Shown: one piece after another, positions 1-5,297 of the stretch | Layout: each line of letters starts with the position of its first letter | Numbering within the stretch: the stretch's first letter is position 1 | Assembly (NCBI GenBank): GCA_937877765.1 | Contig: CALGBN010000335.1 | Coordinates: forward strand, 1 to 5,780 | Length of the DNA: 5,780 nucleotides | Direction: 5' to 3' | From: Candidatus Bathyarchaeota archaeon | Lineage (GTDB): Archaea > Thermoproteota > Bathyarchaeia > TCS64 | Made by a program: the position numbers and the translations under genes | The notes under the pieces: model-generated | The model's input: only the letters and a program-made list of their open reading frames with translations | The model's database searches: none | Told to the model about the DNA's origin: nothing

Positions 1-69
1 TTTCAAGCAGAAGACGGCATACGAGATGTAGAGAGGTCTCGTGGGCTCGGAGATGTGTATAAGAGACAG
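1..69 (+). other. Residual Illumina Nextera P7 adapter with i7 index (artefact)
   Basis: Positions 4-27 are the Illumina P7 flow-cell oligo (starts CAAGCAGAAGACGGC), 28-35 (GTAGAGAG) fit an 8-nt i7 index (I recall it as Nextera N707), 36-50 are the Nextera read-2 primer segment, and 51-69 are the 19-bp Tn5 mosaic end ending AGAGACAG. The TTT at 1-3 fits the complement of the poly-A that Illumina reads produce after running off the adapter. This is untrimmed read-through, not genomic DNA. A GTG-started frame from 41 translates the adapter into the familiar spurious peptide [10 protein letters not shown] and should not be annotated. Confidence 0.98.
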
Positions 70-653
70 ACCTGATCCAGGGAACCATATACCCAGACCA
101 AATAGAATCGGGGACCACCAAGAACAGCGACACCATCAAGACCCATCACAATGTAGGCGGCTTACCCAGCGTAATGGAGTTCAAACAAGTAATCGACCCA
201 CTGGAAGACCTCTACAAGGACGAGGTAAGAGGACTTGGAGAAAGACTTGGTTTACCCAAGGAGCTCGTCTGGAGACAGCCTTTCCCTGGACCCGGTTTGG
301 CGGTTCGTATTGTTGGACCGGTTACTGAGGAGAAGCTTGAGGTCTTGAGGCAAGCGGACGCTATTGTGGTGGAGGAAGTGGAGAAGCATGAGTTCAGTGA
401 TGGGCTCTGGCAGTATTTTGCTGTGCTTACGGATACTAAGAGTACTGGTGTGAAGGGTGATGAGCGGGCTTATGGTTATACTGTGGCGGTTCGTATCGTT
501 GAGAGTATAGATGCTATGACGGCTAACTTTAGCTTCGCGCCTTGGGAGGTATTGGAGCGTATCAGTAACCGTATTGGTAACGAGATCACCAGCGTCACAC
601 GGATCGTTTATGATATTACTCACAAGCCGCCGAGTACCATCGAGTGGGAGTAG
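70..653 (+). CDS. guaA: GMP synthase (glutamine-hydrolysing), C-terminal part, 5' truncated at contig end
   Basis: GMP synthase converts XMP, ATP and ammonia (from glutamine) to GMP in cytoplasmic guanine nucleotide synthesis. The visible 193 codons start in phase at 72 and read [13 protein letters not shown], then [26 protein letters not shown] and [11 protein letters not shown], and end in KPPSTIEWE. These are the conserved end of the ATP-pyrophosphatase domain followed by the C-terminal dimerisation domain of the family, whose KPP-x-TIEWE tail is almost invariant. The PP-loop and any glutaminase domain lie off the contig, so I cannot tell a single-chain GuaA from the two-subunit archaeal form (in which this would be the GuaAb subunit). 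The ATG at 174 is an internal Met, not the start: in-frame homology continues upstream to the adapter junction. TAG stop at 651-653. The next gene begins 30 nt downstream on the same strand. Confidence 0.96.
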
Positions 654-683
654 ATTCTTAAACTCATATCACGTGGGGTTCAT

Positions 684-1124
684 ATGGACCTCGTTGATTT
701 TCTCGTTGAAGCCAAGAAACGCACATATGGCGGTGGAGCCGAGCCAAAACAACTTGATGATGGCTCTAAAGAGCATAGATATTCAATAGACGAGTACATT
801 TACCGCGACAGGTATTTTGGGGGTAATCCTTTCATCGGTGAGGAAGTTGTTTATCGAGACGGGAAACCTGTTTGGTCTATGAATTATTATGGTAAGGCTA
901 CCGGGCGGACCCCTGATGAGGTGTTTGGTTTTCTCGTGGAGGCGCTTGCCCGGGTTGAAAGTAATAAGCCGTATCGTGGACCCAAGGAGTACTCTGATGG
1001 GTCTTGGTCGTATCATTTGATTAGTCGTGGGGGTATCAACTCGTTCTGGGGCGAGGAAGAGATAAAGTATGATGGAATCAGGGTCTACTGGCTCAGGTTC
1101 CATGGCGGCGAGATAGATACATAA
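684..1124 (+). CDS. DUF5680 domain protein, stand-alone
   Basis: This 146-residue soluble protein has no signal peptide or membrane segment. It matches my memory of the DUF5680 family: an N-terminal LVEAKKRTYGGG segment (about 7-18), a GS-KEHRYS segment, YIYRDRYFGGNPFIGEE (about 38-54), KPVWSMNYYG (about 61-70), a KPYRGP motif (about 95-100), and a C-terminal aromatic-rich part ending in FHGG. In bacteria this domain is often fused behind an XRE-type HTH. Here it fills the whole protein and there is no DNA-binding part. Its biochemical role is not known to me. The ATG at 684 is preceded by only a weak G-rich stretch (GTGGGG), and an AT-rich TTCTTAAAC lies about 25 nt upstream, so a leaderless start is possible. 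It sits between guaA (30 nt) and archease (23 nt), which gives no clear functional hint. Confidence 0.8.
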   Translation: MDLVDFLVEAKKRTYGGGAEPKQLDDGSKEHRYSIDEYIYRDRYFGGNPFIGEEVVYRDGKPVWSMNYYGKATGRTPDEVFGFLVEALARVESNKPYRGPKEYSDGSWSYHLISRGGINSFWGEEEIKYDGIRVYWLRFHGGEIDT

Positions 1125-1147
1125 ACCGGGGCGAGACTTACAGTGCA

Positions 1148-1570
1148 ATGACGTATAACTACCCTGAAGGTGGACCTACGGCGGATCTTCTCATAGAGGC
1201 GACAGGCGCGACTCTTGGTGAGGCTTTTGCCCAAATTGCTTTGGGCATGTTTAACATGATGACTCCGTTGGAAGGGCTCGCTGAGAAAGAAGAGTTCATG
1301 GTTGAGGCGGAGGGAAATGATCTTGAGAGTTTGCTTTTCAATATCATGGATGAGTTCTTGTTTGTCGCTGACGTGGAGTTCTTGGTTCCCAAGACTTGTC
1401 ATGTTACCGTGGATCATGAGAACCTGAGTGCTGTCGGTGTCTGTAAGGGTGAACGTTTTAGTGCCACTACCCATGAGGTAGGTATTCAGATCAAGGCTGT
1501 GACATATCATATGATGGATATCAAGGAAACACCTGATGGATGGTATGTCCGCATGGTTTTCGACACTTAA
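1148..1570 (+). CDS. Archease, RtcB RNA ligase activator
   Basis: Archease is a small cofactor that helps RtcB, the GTP-dependent RNA ligase of tRNA splicing and RNA repair, form and turn over its guanylate intermediate. The 140-residue length is normal. Diagnostic parts are TADLLIEATGATLGEAFAQIALGMFNMM (in two conserved blocks, about 11-38), a middle LLFNIMDEFLF helix (about 62-72), THEVGIQIKAVTYHMMDI (about 108-125), and the terminal aspartate in MVFDT. By alignment from memory with human archease, the metal-site and functional residues D51, K144 and D178 correspond to D13, K116 and D139, and all are kept. The usual DHTAD start of the family reads GGPTAD here, so the His is missing and the loop seems about two residues longer. 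No clear Shine-Dalgarno precedes the ATG; a TACATAAA element lies about 26 nt upstream over the previous stop. RtcB is not in the window. Confidence 0.9.
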   Translation: MTYNYPEGGPTADLLIEATGATLGEAFAQIALGMFNMMTPLEGLAEKEEFMVEAEGNDLESLLFNIMDEFLFVADVEFLVPKTCHVTVDHENLSAVGVCKGERFSATTHEVGIQIKAVTYHMMDIKETPDGWYVRMVFDT

Positions 1571-1592
1571 ACCGGCTTAACGTGACGGTTTT
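1569..1592 (+). terminator. Weak hairpin with T-run after archease
   Basis: AAACCG (1569-1574) pairs with CGGTTT (1586-1591) around an 11-nt loop, and the second arm runs into TTTT at 1589-1592. It overlaps the archease stop. The stem is short. Archaeal termination relies mainly on T-runs, so this is only a candidate 3' end for the + strand transcript in the convergent spacer. Confidence 0.3.
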
Positions 1593-1672
1593 CAACATCA
1601 TACAGTACATAATCAGAGCACTTCTAGGGTTGTTTTAGGTAAAAGAAGGGCTATTTCGCGTTAAACACGCTA

Positions 1673-1682
1673 CCCCCCCCCC
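1673..1682. repeat. Ten-base C homopolymer directly after the regulator stop
   Basis: An uninterrupted run of ten C (ten G on the - strand) sits one base past the TAA of the winged-helix regulator gene, in the spacer between convergent genes. On the - strand it is followed by GCGTGTTTAACGC, which can form a 4-bp stem, and then a pyrimidine-rich stretch. It is noncoding. Its exact length is uncertain because such runs are prone to sequencing and assembly slips. Confidence 0.8.
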
Positions 1683-1683
1683 A

Positions 1684-2277
1684 TTACAGGTTCAGTAGTT
1701 TTGCGAGTTCTTCTGCTGCCGCTCTGTGTTTAGGGTCTTCTGTGAGTCTTACATTCGCTAGTATATGTGCTATTGATTTTCCGACATGAGGTTCAAGCTG
1801 TATCTCTGGCTGCCTCATCTCTTGGCGTGTCTCAAACTCTTTCTTCTGCGCTATATAGAGTGTCTCCAATAGCTCCTTCACGCGCTGCTTCTTATCCTCG
1901 GGTATATTGATCCCATAGGCTTCCAAGCCGTGCATGAGCCTATTCATGAGGTCTATCTGCCATGCCCTGTACTCCTCGTCGCCTGTCATGGTCTCATCGA
2001 GATAATATGATACATGGAAGCTCCAAGCAGTAGCACGGTAATAGGGCTGTATCTTGTTCTGGATTATCTCTTCTCGTACCTTCTGGACGAACCCTGCGTC
2101 TTCGAGAAGCCTGAGATGATACATGATGCTGCTATAGTTTTTGTCGAGTTCCCGTACTAGGTCTGCGGCACTCATCTCTTTGTGTGTAACTAGGTGAAGT
2201 ATTCTGCGTCTGAGTTCATCACTGAGTAGTTTGGCTACTTCCGGGTCTTTAATGACCATTAAGCCCTTGGGCTCCAT
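1684..2277 (-). CDS. Winged-helix ArsR-type transcriptional regulator
   Basis: This 197-residue cytoplasmic protein has an N-terminal winged helix (about residues 8-85): IKDPEVAKLLSDELRRRILHL opens it in ArsR style, MSAADLVRELDK is the first HTH helix, and NYSSIMYHLRLLEDAG (47-62) is the probable recognition helix, followed by a wing ending YYRATAW. The remaining ~110 residues are mostly helical and charged, without a domain I recognise; they probably bind an effector or dimerise. There is no cysteine in the protein, so an ArsR/SmtB thiolate metal site can be ruled out; a small organic ligand is more likely (inference). The ATG at 2277 is 2 nt after the transporter stop and follows a strong GGAGGAG Shine-Dalgarno at 2288-2294 that lies inside the transporter's last codons. 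As the last gene of the kynU operon it is a good candidate for the local repressor acting on the TGTAGTA boxes upstream of kynU. Confidence 0.88.
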   Translation of the reverse strand: MEPKGLMVIKDPEVAKLLSDELRRRILHLVTHKEMSAADLVRELDKNYSSIMYHLRLLEDAGFVQKVREEIIQNKIQPYYRATAWSFHVSYYLDETMTGDEEYRAWQIDLMNRLMHGLEAYGINIPEDKKQRVKELLETLYIAQKKEFETRQEMRQPEIQLEPHVGKSIAHILANVRLTEDPKHRAAAEELAKLLNL

Positions 2278-2279
2278 GC

Positions 2280-3668
2280 TTACACTTCTCCTCCCTGATT
2301 ATTTGAAACCATCCTACTTCCAGCATATGACGCGACAGTACCGATTATACAGAGCACAAAAAACACCATGAAGGTACTCTGAATACTATTCAACAACTGA
2401 GGATACAGTGCGGGTACGATTGCAGCAGTTCCAAGATTAATCGCAAGCAAGGTCATAGAAATCCCTTGGCTAAACATCTGCCCCAGTAACCTCATGGTAC
2501 CGACTGTTGATGAGGCGATACCGAGAAGGCTTCTATCTACTGTGCCCATGATCGCGTTGGTGTTTGGGCTGCTGAACAAAGCCAGACCAGCTCCCAGTAT
2601 CATCAAACAGACTACTATGTAGATGATTGATGTCGTGTCACTAACGATTGCTAGGGGAGCCAATGCAACGGCTGTAACAACCATTCCTACTGACGCTATC
2701 TTGGCTGGCGATATTTTGTCGCTGAGTTTCCCTGCAACGGGTGATACTATGGCTTGTATGATGGGTGAAGCCATGAGTATGGTTCCCGCTGCCTGTGCAT
2801 CAAGCCCCTTATGGTATTGGAGGTACATGCTGAGCAGGAATGTGAGACTGTATGTGGCGCTGAAGTTGATCAACGCTGCGATGTTGAACAATGAGTATCG
2901 TCTATTGGATAAGAATATGCTCAGGTCCAGCACAGGGTTCTCCACATGCTCCTCGATATAGACGAATAGGCCTAAGAGAACTAAACCAATGGCAATGGGT
3001 AGAAATGCGGCTTGACTTGGAAGCTTGGACATACCATACATCAAGGCAAGAAGCATCAAACTGAATGAGGCAGAGCCTATAAGGTCAAACTTTCCTGCAT
3101 GCTCCTCACGCCACTCCATCTTGAGCTTAGTGAGAATCATTATCATAACAAGGGCTCCAATGCCAACGTTCACCATGAAGATGCTTCTCCAGCCAAAGTT
3201 CTTCGTCAAAAAGCCTCCGATATATGGTCCTGCGCTTAGCCCAACATAGACAGCTGCTACTGATATGCCCAGCATGCCTCCACGTTCCTCTGGGGTCGCC
3301 ACAGAGATTAGGATTGCTAGGCTTGTACCAAATATCATTGAGGACCCTATTCCCTGCAGTGCTCTGAAGAGCACAAGGGTCTGTGAGGTTGGGAATAAAC
3401 CGAGCAAAGCTGAGGATATGGTAAAGAGAGTTATCCCGTAGAGAAACACTCTCTTCCTGCCATACATATCAGCGACACGTCCAAAAGGAATCAGAAACAT
3501 GGCTGATGCTAGAAGATAAGCTAGGCTAGCCCAGCTCATGCTCACCGCATCCAAGGAGTACTCAGCGGCTATACTGGGTAATGCGATGTTGAAGCTGCTC
3601 CCGCTGAAGGGAGTAAGAAAACTGCTGAGGATGACGGTGATTAGCACCGCACGTTTATCGATCTCCAT
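2280..3668 (-). CDS. MFS transporter, DHA2 (EmrB/QacA-type, 14-TMS) family
   Basis: This is a 462-residue integral membrane protein, expected to work as a proton-coupled drug or metabolite antiporter. From the ATG at 3668, motif A appears as GRVADMYGRK (63-72), the conserved helix-4 arginine as FRALQGIG, and antiporter motif C as GLSAGPYIGG (143-152), followed by WRSIFMVNVGIGAL, a hallmark of the DHA2 branch. Length and the number of hydrophobic stretches fit about 14 helices. I place the start at the ATG one nt after the kynU stop, which suggests translational coupling; no good Shine-Dalgarno is visible. An in-frame TTG at 3722 would add 18 Ser/Thr-rich residues, but this overlaps the end of kynU by 53 nt and looks like an out-of-frame shadow. 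In this operon the likely cargo is kynurenine, anthranilate or a related aromatic (inference from context only). Confidence 0.92.
   Translation of the reverse strand: MEIDKRAVLITVILSSFLTPFSGSSFNIALPSIAAEYSLDAVSMSWASLAYLLASAMFLIPFGRVADMYGRKRVFLYGITLFTISSALLGLFPTSQTLVLFRALQGIGSSMIFGTSLAILISVATPEERGGMLGISVAAVYVGLSAGPYIGGFLTKNFGWRSIFMVNVGIGALVMIMILTKLKMEWREEHAGKFDLIGSASFSLMLLALMYGMSKLPSQAAFLPIAIGLVLLGLFVYIEEHVENPVLDLSIFLSNRRYSLFNIAALINFSATYSLTFLLSMYLQYHKGLDAQAAGTILMASPIIQAIVSPVAGKLSDKISPAKIASVGMVVTAVALAPLAIVSDTTSIIYIVVCLMILGAGLALFSSPNTNAIMGTVDRSLLGIASSTVGTMRLLGQMFSQGISMTLLAINLGTAAIVPALYPQLLNSIQSTFMVFFVLCIIGTVASYAGSRMVSNNQGGEV
2288..2294 (-). promoter_or_regulatory. Shine-Dalgarno of the regulator gene, inside transporter codons
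   Basis: GGAGGAG on the - strand lies 10 nt before the regulator ATG and falls within the transporter's final Gly-Gly-Glu codons. It supports the chosen start and independent translation of the regulator. Confidence 0.7.
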
Positions 3669-3669
3669 C

Positions 3670-4962
3670 TTAGACGTACTGGTGCTGGTCCTTTGAGTAG
3701 TTTTCGTACTCTCGGTTATCAATAGCTTGCTTCAGGTGCTGCACACACTCCCAGACCTCAACATAACTCGTGTACAGTGGCACAGGAGTTAGCCTGATGG
3801 TGGTGGGTGGACGGAAATCAGCTAAGACACCTCGGTTGCTCAAAGCCAAGTTCAGTCTTTGACCCTCTGGGTGCATCAATGCAACGTGCCCTCCTCTACG
3901 TTCAGGTGCCCTTGGGTTACCTACGGTGTAGTTGTATGGTTCGCCTGTTAGCTCTGCGTCTACTAGGTCCATGAGGTACCGGGTTATCTTGAGGCTCTTC
4001 TTTCTGATGTTCTCTATACCTGCCTCATCAACCATCTTGGATGAGCCGTAGACTGGTGCCTGTGCAAAGTTGCTTGGGTTGCCTACGAACCATGCTTCTG
4101 CGTTCTCGGCTGGCTTGAAGTTGGTCTCGAAGTCGAATCTGTTGCTCCAGCTGTTTCCCCACCAACCCGGCATACCCGGCATGGTACCAAAGTGCCGCTT
4201 ATTCACGTATAGCCCTGCGATGGCTCCGCTTCCTCCGTTCATGTACTTGTAGTTGCACCAGAGTGCAAAGTCTACGCCCCACTTGTCGAAGTAGTGGGGT
4301 ACGATGCCTATGCTGTGGCAGCAGTCGAAACCTATCTTGATGCCGTGTTCATGGGCTGCCTTGGTGAGCCGTTCAATGTCCAGTAGTTGTCCGCTTGTGA
4401 AGTATACGCTGGGCAGGAAACAAACCGAGACAGTGTCATCCATGGCTGCGATGATGTCATCTTCCTCGATGGTCTTACCGTCTCTACTCTTGACCAATAC
4501 AAGGTTCTCGTCTGGGTCTTCGCCTTTGAGTCTGATCTGTCCCCAAAGCGCGTATAGGTCGCTTGGGAAGTTGAGTTCATCTGCGAGAACCTTGGTTCGT
4601 TTTCCTTCTGGTTGGTAGAATGTGCTGATGAGTACGTGGATGTTTATGGTGGCTCCTGCCGCCATGATTACCTCGTCTGGGTCTGCTCCAACGAGTTTTG
4701 CCTGATATTCTCGGGTTTGGTCGCCTACGTCGCTGTTTCTGCTTGTTAGGGTTTTCCAGAGGTTGATCTCGTTCTGGATTCCTTTCTCGGCGTAGGTGCT
4801 CATGAGTCCTAGGCTGTTTCCCTCAAAGTAATGGATGGGTTTGACTGATTTTTTCCCGTCTAGTCCGAGTATTTCTCGTTCTGGGATGTAGAATTCTTTT
4901 CTCCATTTGGCTAGTGGGTCTTGTTTGTCTAGTTTTTCTGCGTATGATCTTGATGTATCCAA
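3670..4962 (-). CDS. kynU: Kynureninase (EC 3.7.1.3)
   Basis: This PLP enzyme hydrolyses L-kynurenine to anthranilate and L-alanine (some members prefer 3-hydroxykynurenine). Its 430 residues match the family length. Visible markers are YFEGNSLGL (45-53), the NFPSD segment (131-135), GFDCCHS (211-217) and the PLP-lysine motif WCNYKYMNGG with K239. D213, H216, Y238 and K239 keep the exact spacing of human D250, H253, Y275 and K276. The end holds the typical GVLADFRPPTTIRLTPVPLY block (379-398). The start is TTG at 4962: an in-frame TGA lies three codons upstream, no other start precedes the conserved N-terminus, and GTGAT at 4968-4972 is a Shine-Dalgarno match 5 nt away. It is the first gene of an operon with an MFS transporter (1-nt gap) and an ArsR-type regulator. 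No other kynurenine pathway gene is in the window. Fully cytoplasmic. Confidence 0.95.
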   Translation of the reverse strand: MDTSRSYAEKLDKQDPLAKWRKEFYIPEREILGLDGKKSVKPIHYFEGNSLGLMSTYAEKGIQNEINLWKTLTSRNSDVGDQTREYQAKLVGADPDEVIMAAGATINIHVLISTFYQPEGKRTKVLADELNFPSDLYALWGQIRLKGEDPDENLVLVKSRDGKTIEEDDIIAAMDDTVSVCFLPSVYFTSGQLLDIERLTKAAHEHGIKIGFDCCHSIGIVPHYFDKWGVDFALWCNYKYMNGGSGAIAGLYVNKRHFGTMPGMPGWWGNSWSNRFDFETNFKPAENAEAWFVGNPSNFAQAPVYGSSKMVDEAGIENIRKKSLKITRYLMDLVDAELTGEPYNYTVGNPRAPERRGGHVALMHPEGQRLNLALSNRGVLADFRPPTTIRLTPVPLYTSYVEVWECVQHLKQAIDNREYENYSKDQHQYV

Positions 4963-4967
4963 ATTAT

Positions 4968-4972
4968 ATCAC
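4968..4972 (-). promoter_or_regulatory. Shine-Dalgarno deciding the TTG start of kynU
   Basis: GTGAT on the - strand, part of the consensus AGGAGGTGAT, lies 5 nt before the TTG at 4962. It sits in the same register as the GGTGA sites of the cupin and zinc-ribbon genes, which supports the unusual start codon. Confidence 0.5.
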
Positions 4973-5034
4973 TACTACACAGTTCTGTAGTACTACATGT
5001 TTATAAATTTGTTGTAGTACAGAGACCTGTAGTA
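4973..5034. promoter_or_regulatory. Operator array of TGTAGTA/TACTACA boxes upstream of kynU
   Basis: Five copies of one 7-mer occur in 62 bp. On the + strand they are TACTACA at 4973-4979, TGTAGTA at 4986-4992, TACTACA at 4991-4997, TGTAGTA at 5013-5019 and TGTAGTA at 5028-5034. The second and third form a perfect 12-bp palindrome TGTAGTACTACA (4986-4997). The third and fourth flank the TATA box symmetrically, and TACAG-N4-CTGTA (5018-5031) is a further dyad. Boxes that overlap the expected BRE/TATA and transcription start fit repression by blocking TBP/TFB or RNA polymerase. The natural candidate ligand is the ArsR-type regulator at the end of the operon; that link is inference. Confidence 0.75.
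5000..5007 (-). promoter_or_regulatory. Archaeal TATA box of the kynU operon
   Basis: TTTATAAA is a perfect archaeal TATA-box match, preceded on the - strand by an A-rich, BRE-like ACAACAAA. Its centre is about 41 nt before the kynU TTG. With initiation about 25 nt downstream, the 5' UTR would be about 16 nt, just enough for the GTGAT site. The box itself is palindromic, so direction is taken from the downstream gene and the A-rich flank. Confidence 0.7.
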
Positions 5035-5035
5035 G

Positions 5036-5040
5036 AAAAA
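5036..5040 (-). terminator. Possible T-run terminator after the zinc-ribbon gene
   Basis: TTTTT on the - strand begins directly after the TAG stop of the zinc-ribbon gene and just before the first TGTAGTA box. Archaeal RNA polymerase can terminate at such T-runs, which would separate the hcp-cupin-zinc-ribbon transcript from the kynU operon. It is short, so weak evidence. Confidence 0.3.
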
Positions 5041-5286
5041 CTAACGCCGCTTAGACATAATAATGCCCTTACAGCGACTCGCATACTCACAGTACTCAAG
5101 ACAACTAGGAGTCGATTCCTTCTTCTCCCAACTAGCCCCACAGTCCAAGCACTCACCCTTATCCTCATCACTCCAGACCTCAACCCGTCCACCACAAACC
5201 TCACAAACCGCATAATCAACACTGGGACGAATAAAAGGCTCTATCCCGGGGCAATGGTTCTCATCTGGACGCTTCAGAAAACTCAA
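5041..5286 (-). CDS. Small Cys-rich zinc-ribbon protein, function unknown
   Basis: This 81-residue soluble protein has eight cysteines. Numbered from the TTG at 5286, CEVC (C28, C31) and CLDC (C46, C49) form a standard zinc-ribbon or rubredoxin-like knuckle pair. A second group is C62-x3-C66-x5-C72 in SCLEYCEYASRC, and C12 (HCPG) could be its fourth ligand. The C-terminus is basic (SKRR). I do not recognise a named family with certainty. TTG is preferred because AGGTGA lies 5 nt upstream; a GTG at 5295, abutting the cupin stop with no ribosome site, would add three residues. It follows the cupin almost directly and shares its transcript with hcp, so a redox, metal or electron-transfer role is plausible (inference). 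A 78-bp promoter spacer separates it from kynU. Confidence 0.8.
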   Translation of the reverse strand: MSFLKRPDENHCPGIEPFIRPSVDYAVCEVCGGRVEVWSDEDKGECLDCGASWEKKESTPSCLEYCEYASRCKGIIMSKRR

Positions 5287-5297
5287 AGGGGTCACCT
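5287..5297 (-). promoter_or_regulatory. AGGTGA Shine-Dalgarno deciding the zinc-ribbon start
   Basis: AGGTGA on the - strand overlaps the cupin stop codon and lies 5 nt before the TTG at 5286. It overlaps the alternative GTG at 5295 and so cannot serve that start, which is why TTG is chosen. Confidence 0.5.

Noticed and set aside
41..328. GTG-started + strand frame of 95 codons from the adapter into guaA
   Set aside because: Its first ten residues are translated adapter, and the rest is out of frame with the clear GMP synthase reading.
1159..1510. - strand frames opposite archease
   Set aside because: They mirror a well-conserved archease gene and show no recognisable domain.
3669..3722. 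N-terminal 18-residue extension of the MFS transporter from TTG 3722
   Set aside because: It lies wholly over the kynU 3' end, is low-complexity Ser/Thr, and the ATG at 3668 is better placed.
4963..4968. TATAAT-like sequence just before kynU, resembling a bacterial -10 box
   Set aside because: On the - strand it ends at the start codon itself, so it cannot drive the TTG-started message; the TTTATAAA at 5000-5007 is placed correctly.
4973..5034. CRISPR-like repeat array
   Set aside because: The repeated unit is only 7 bp, occurs in both orientations with uneven spacing, and sits on a promoter; it is an operator cluster.
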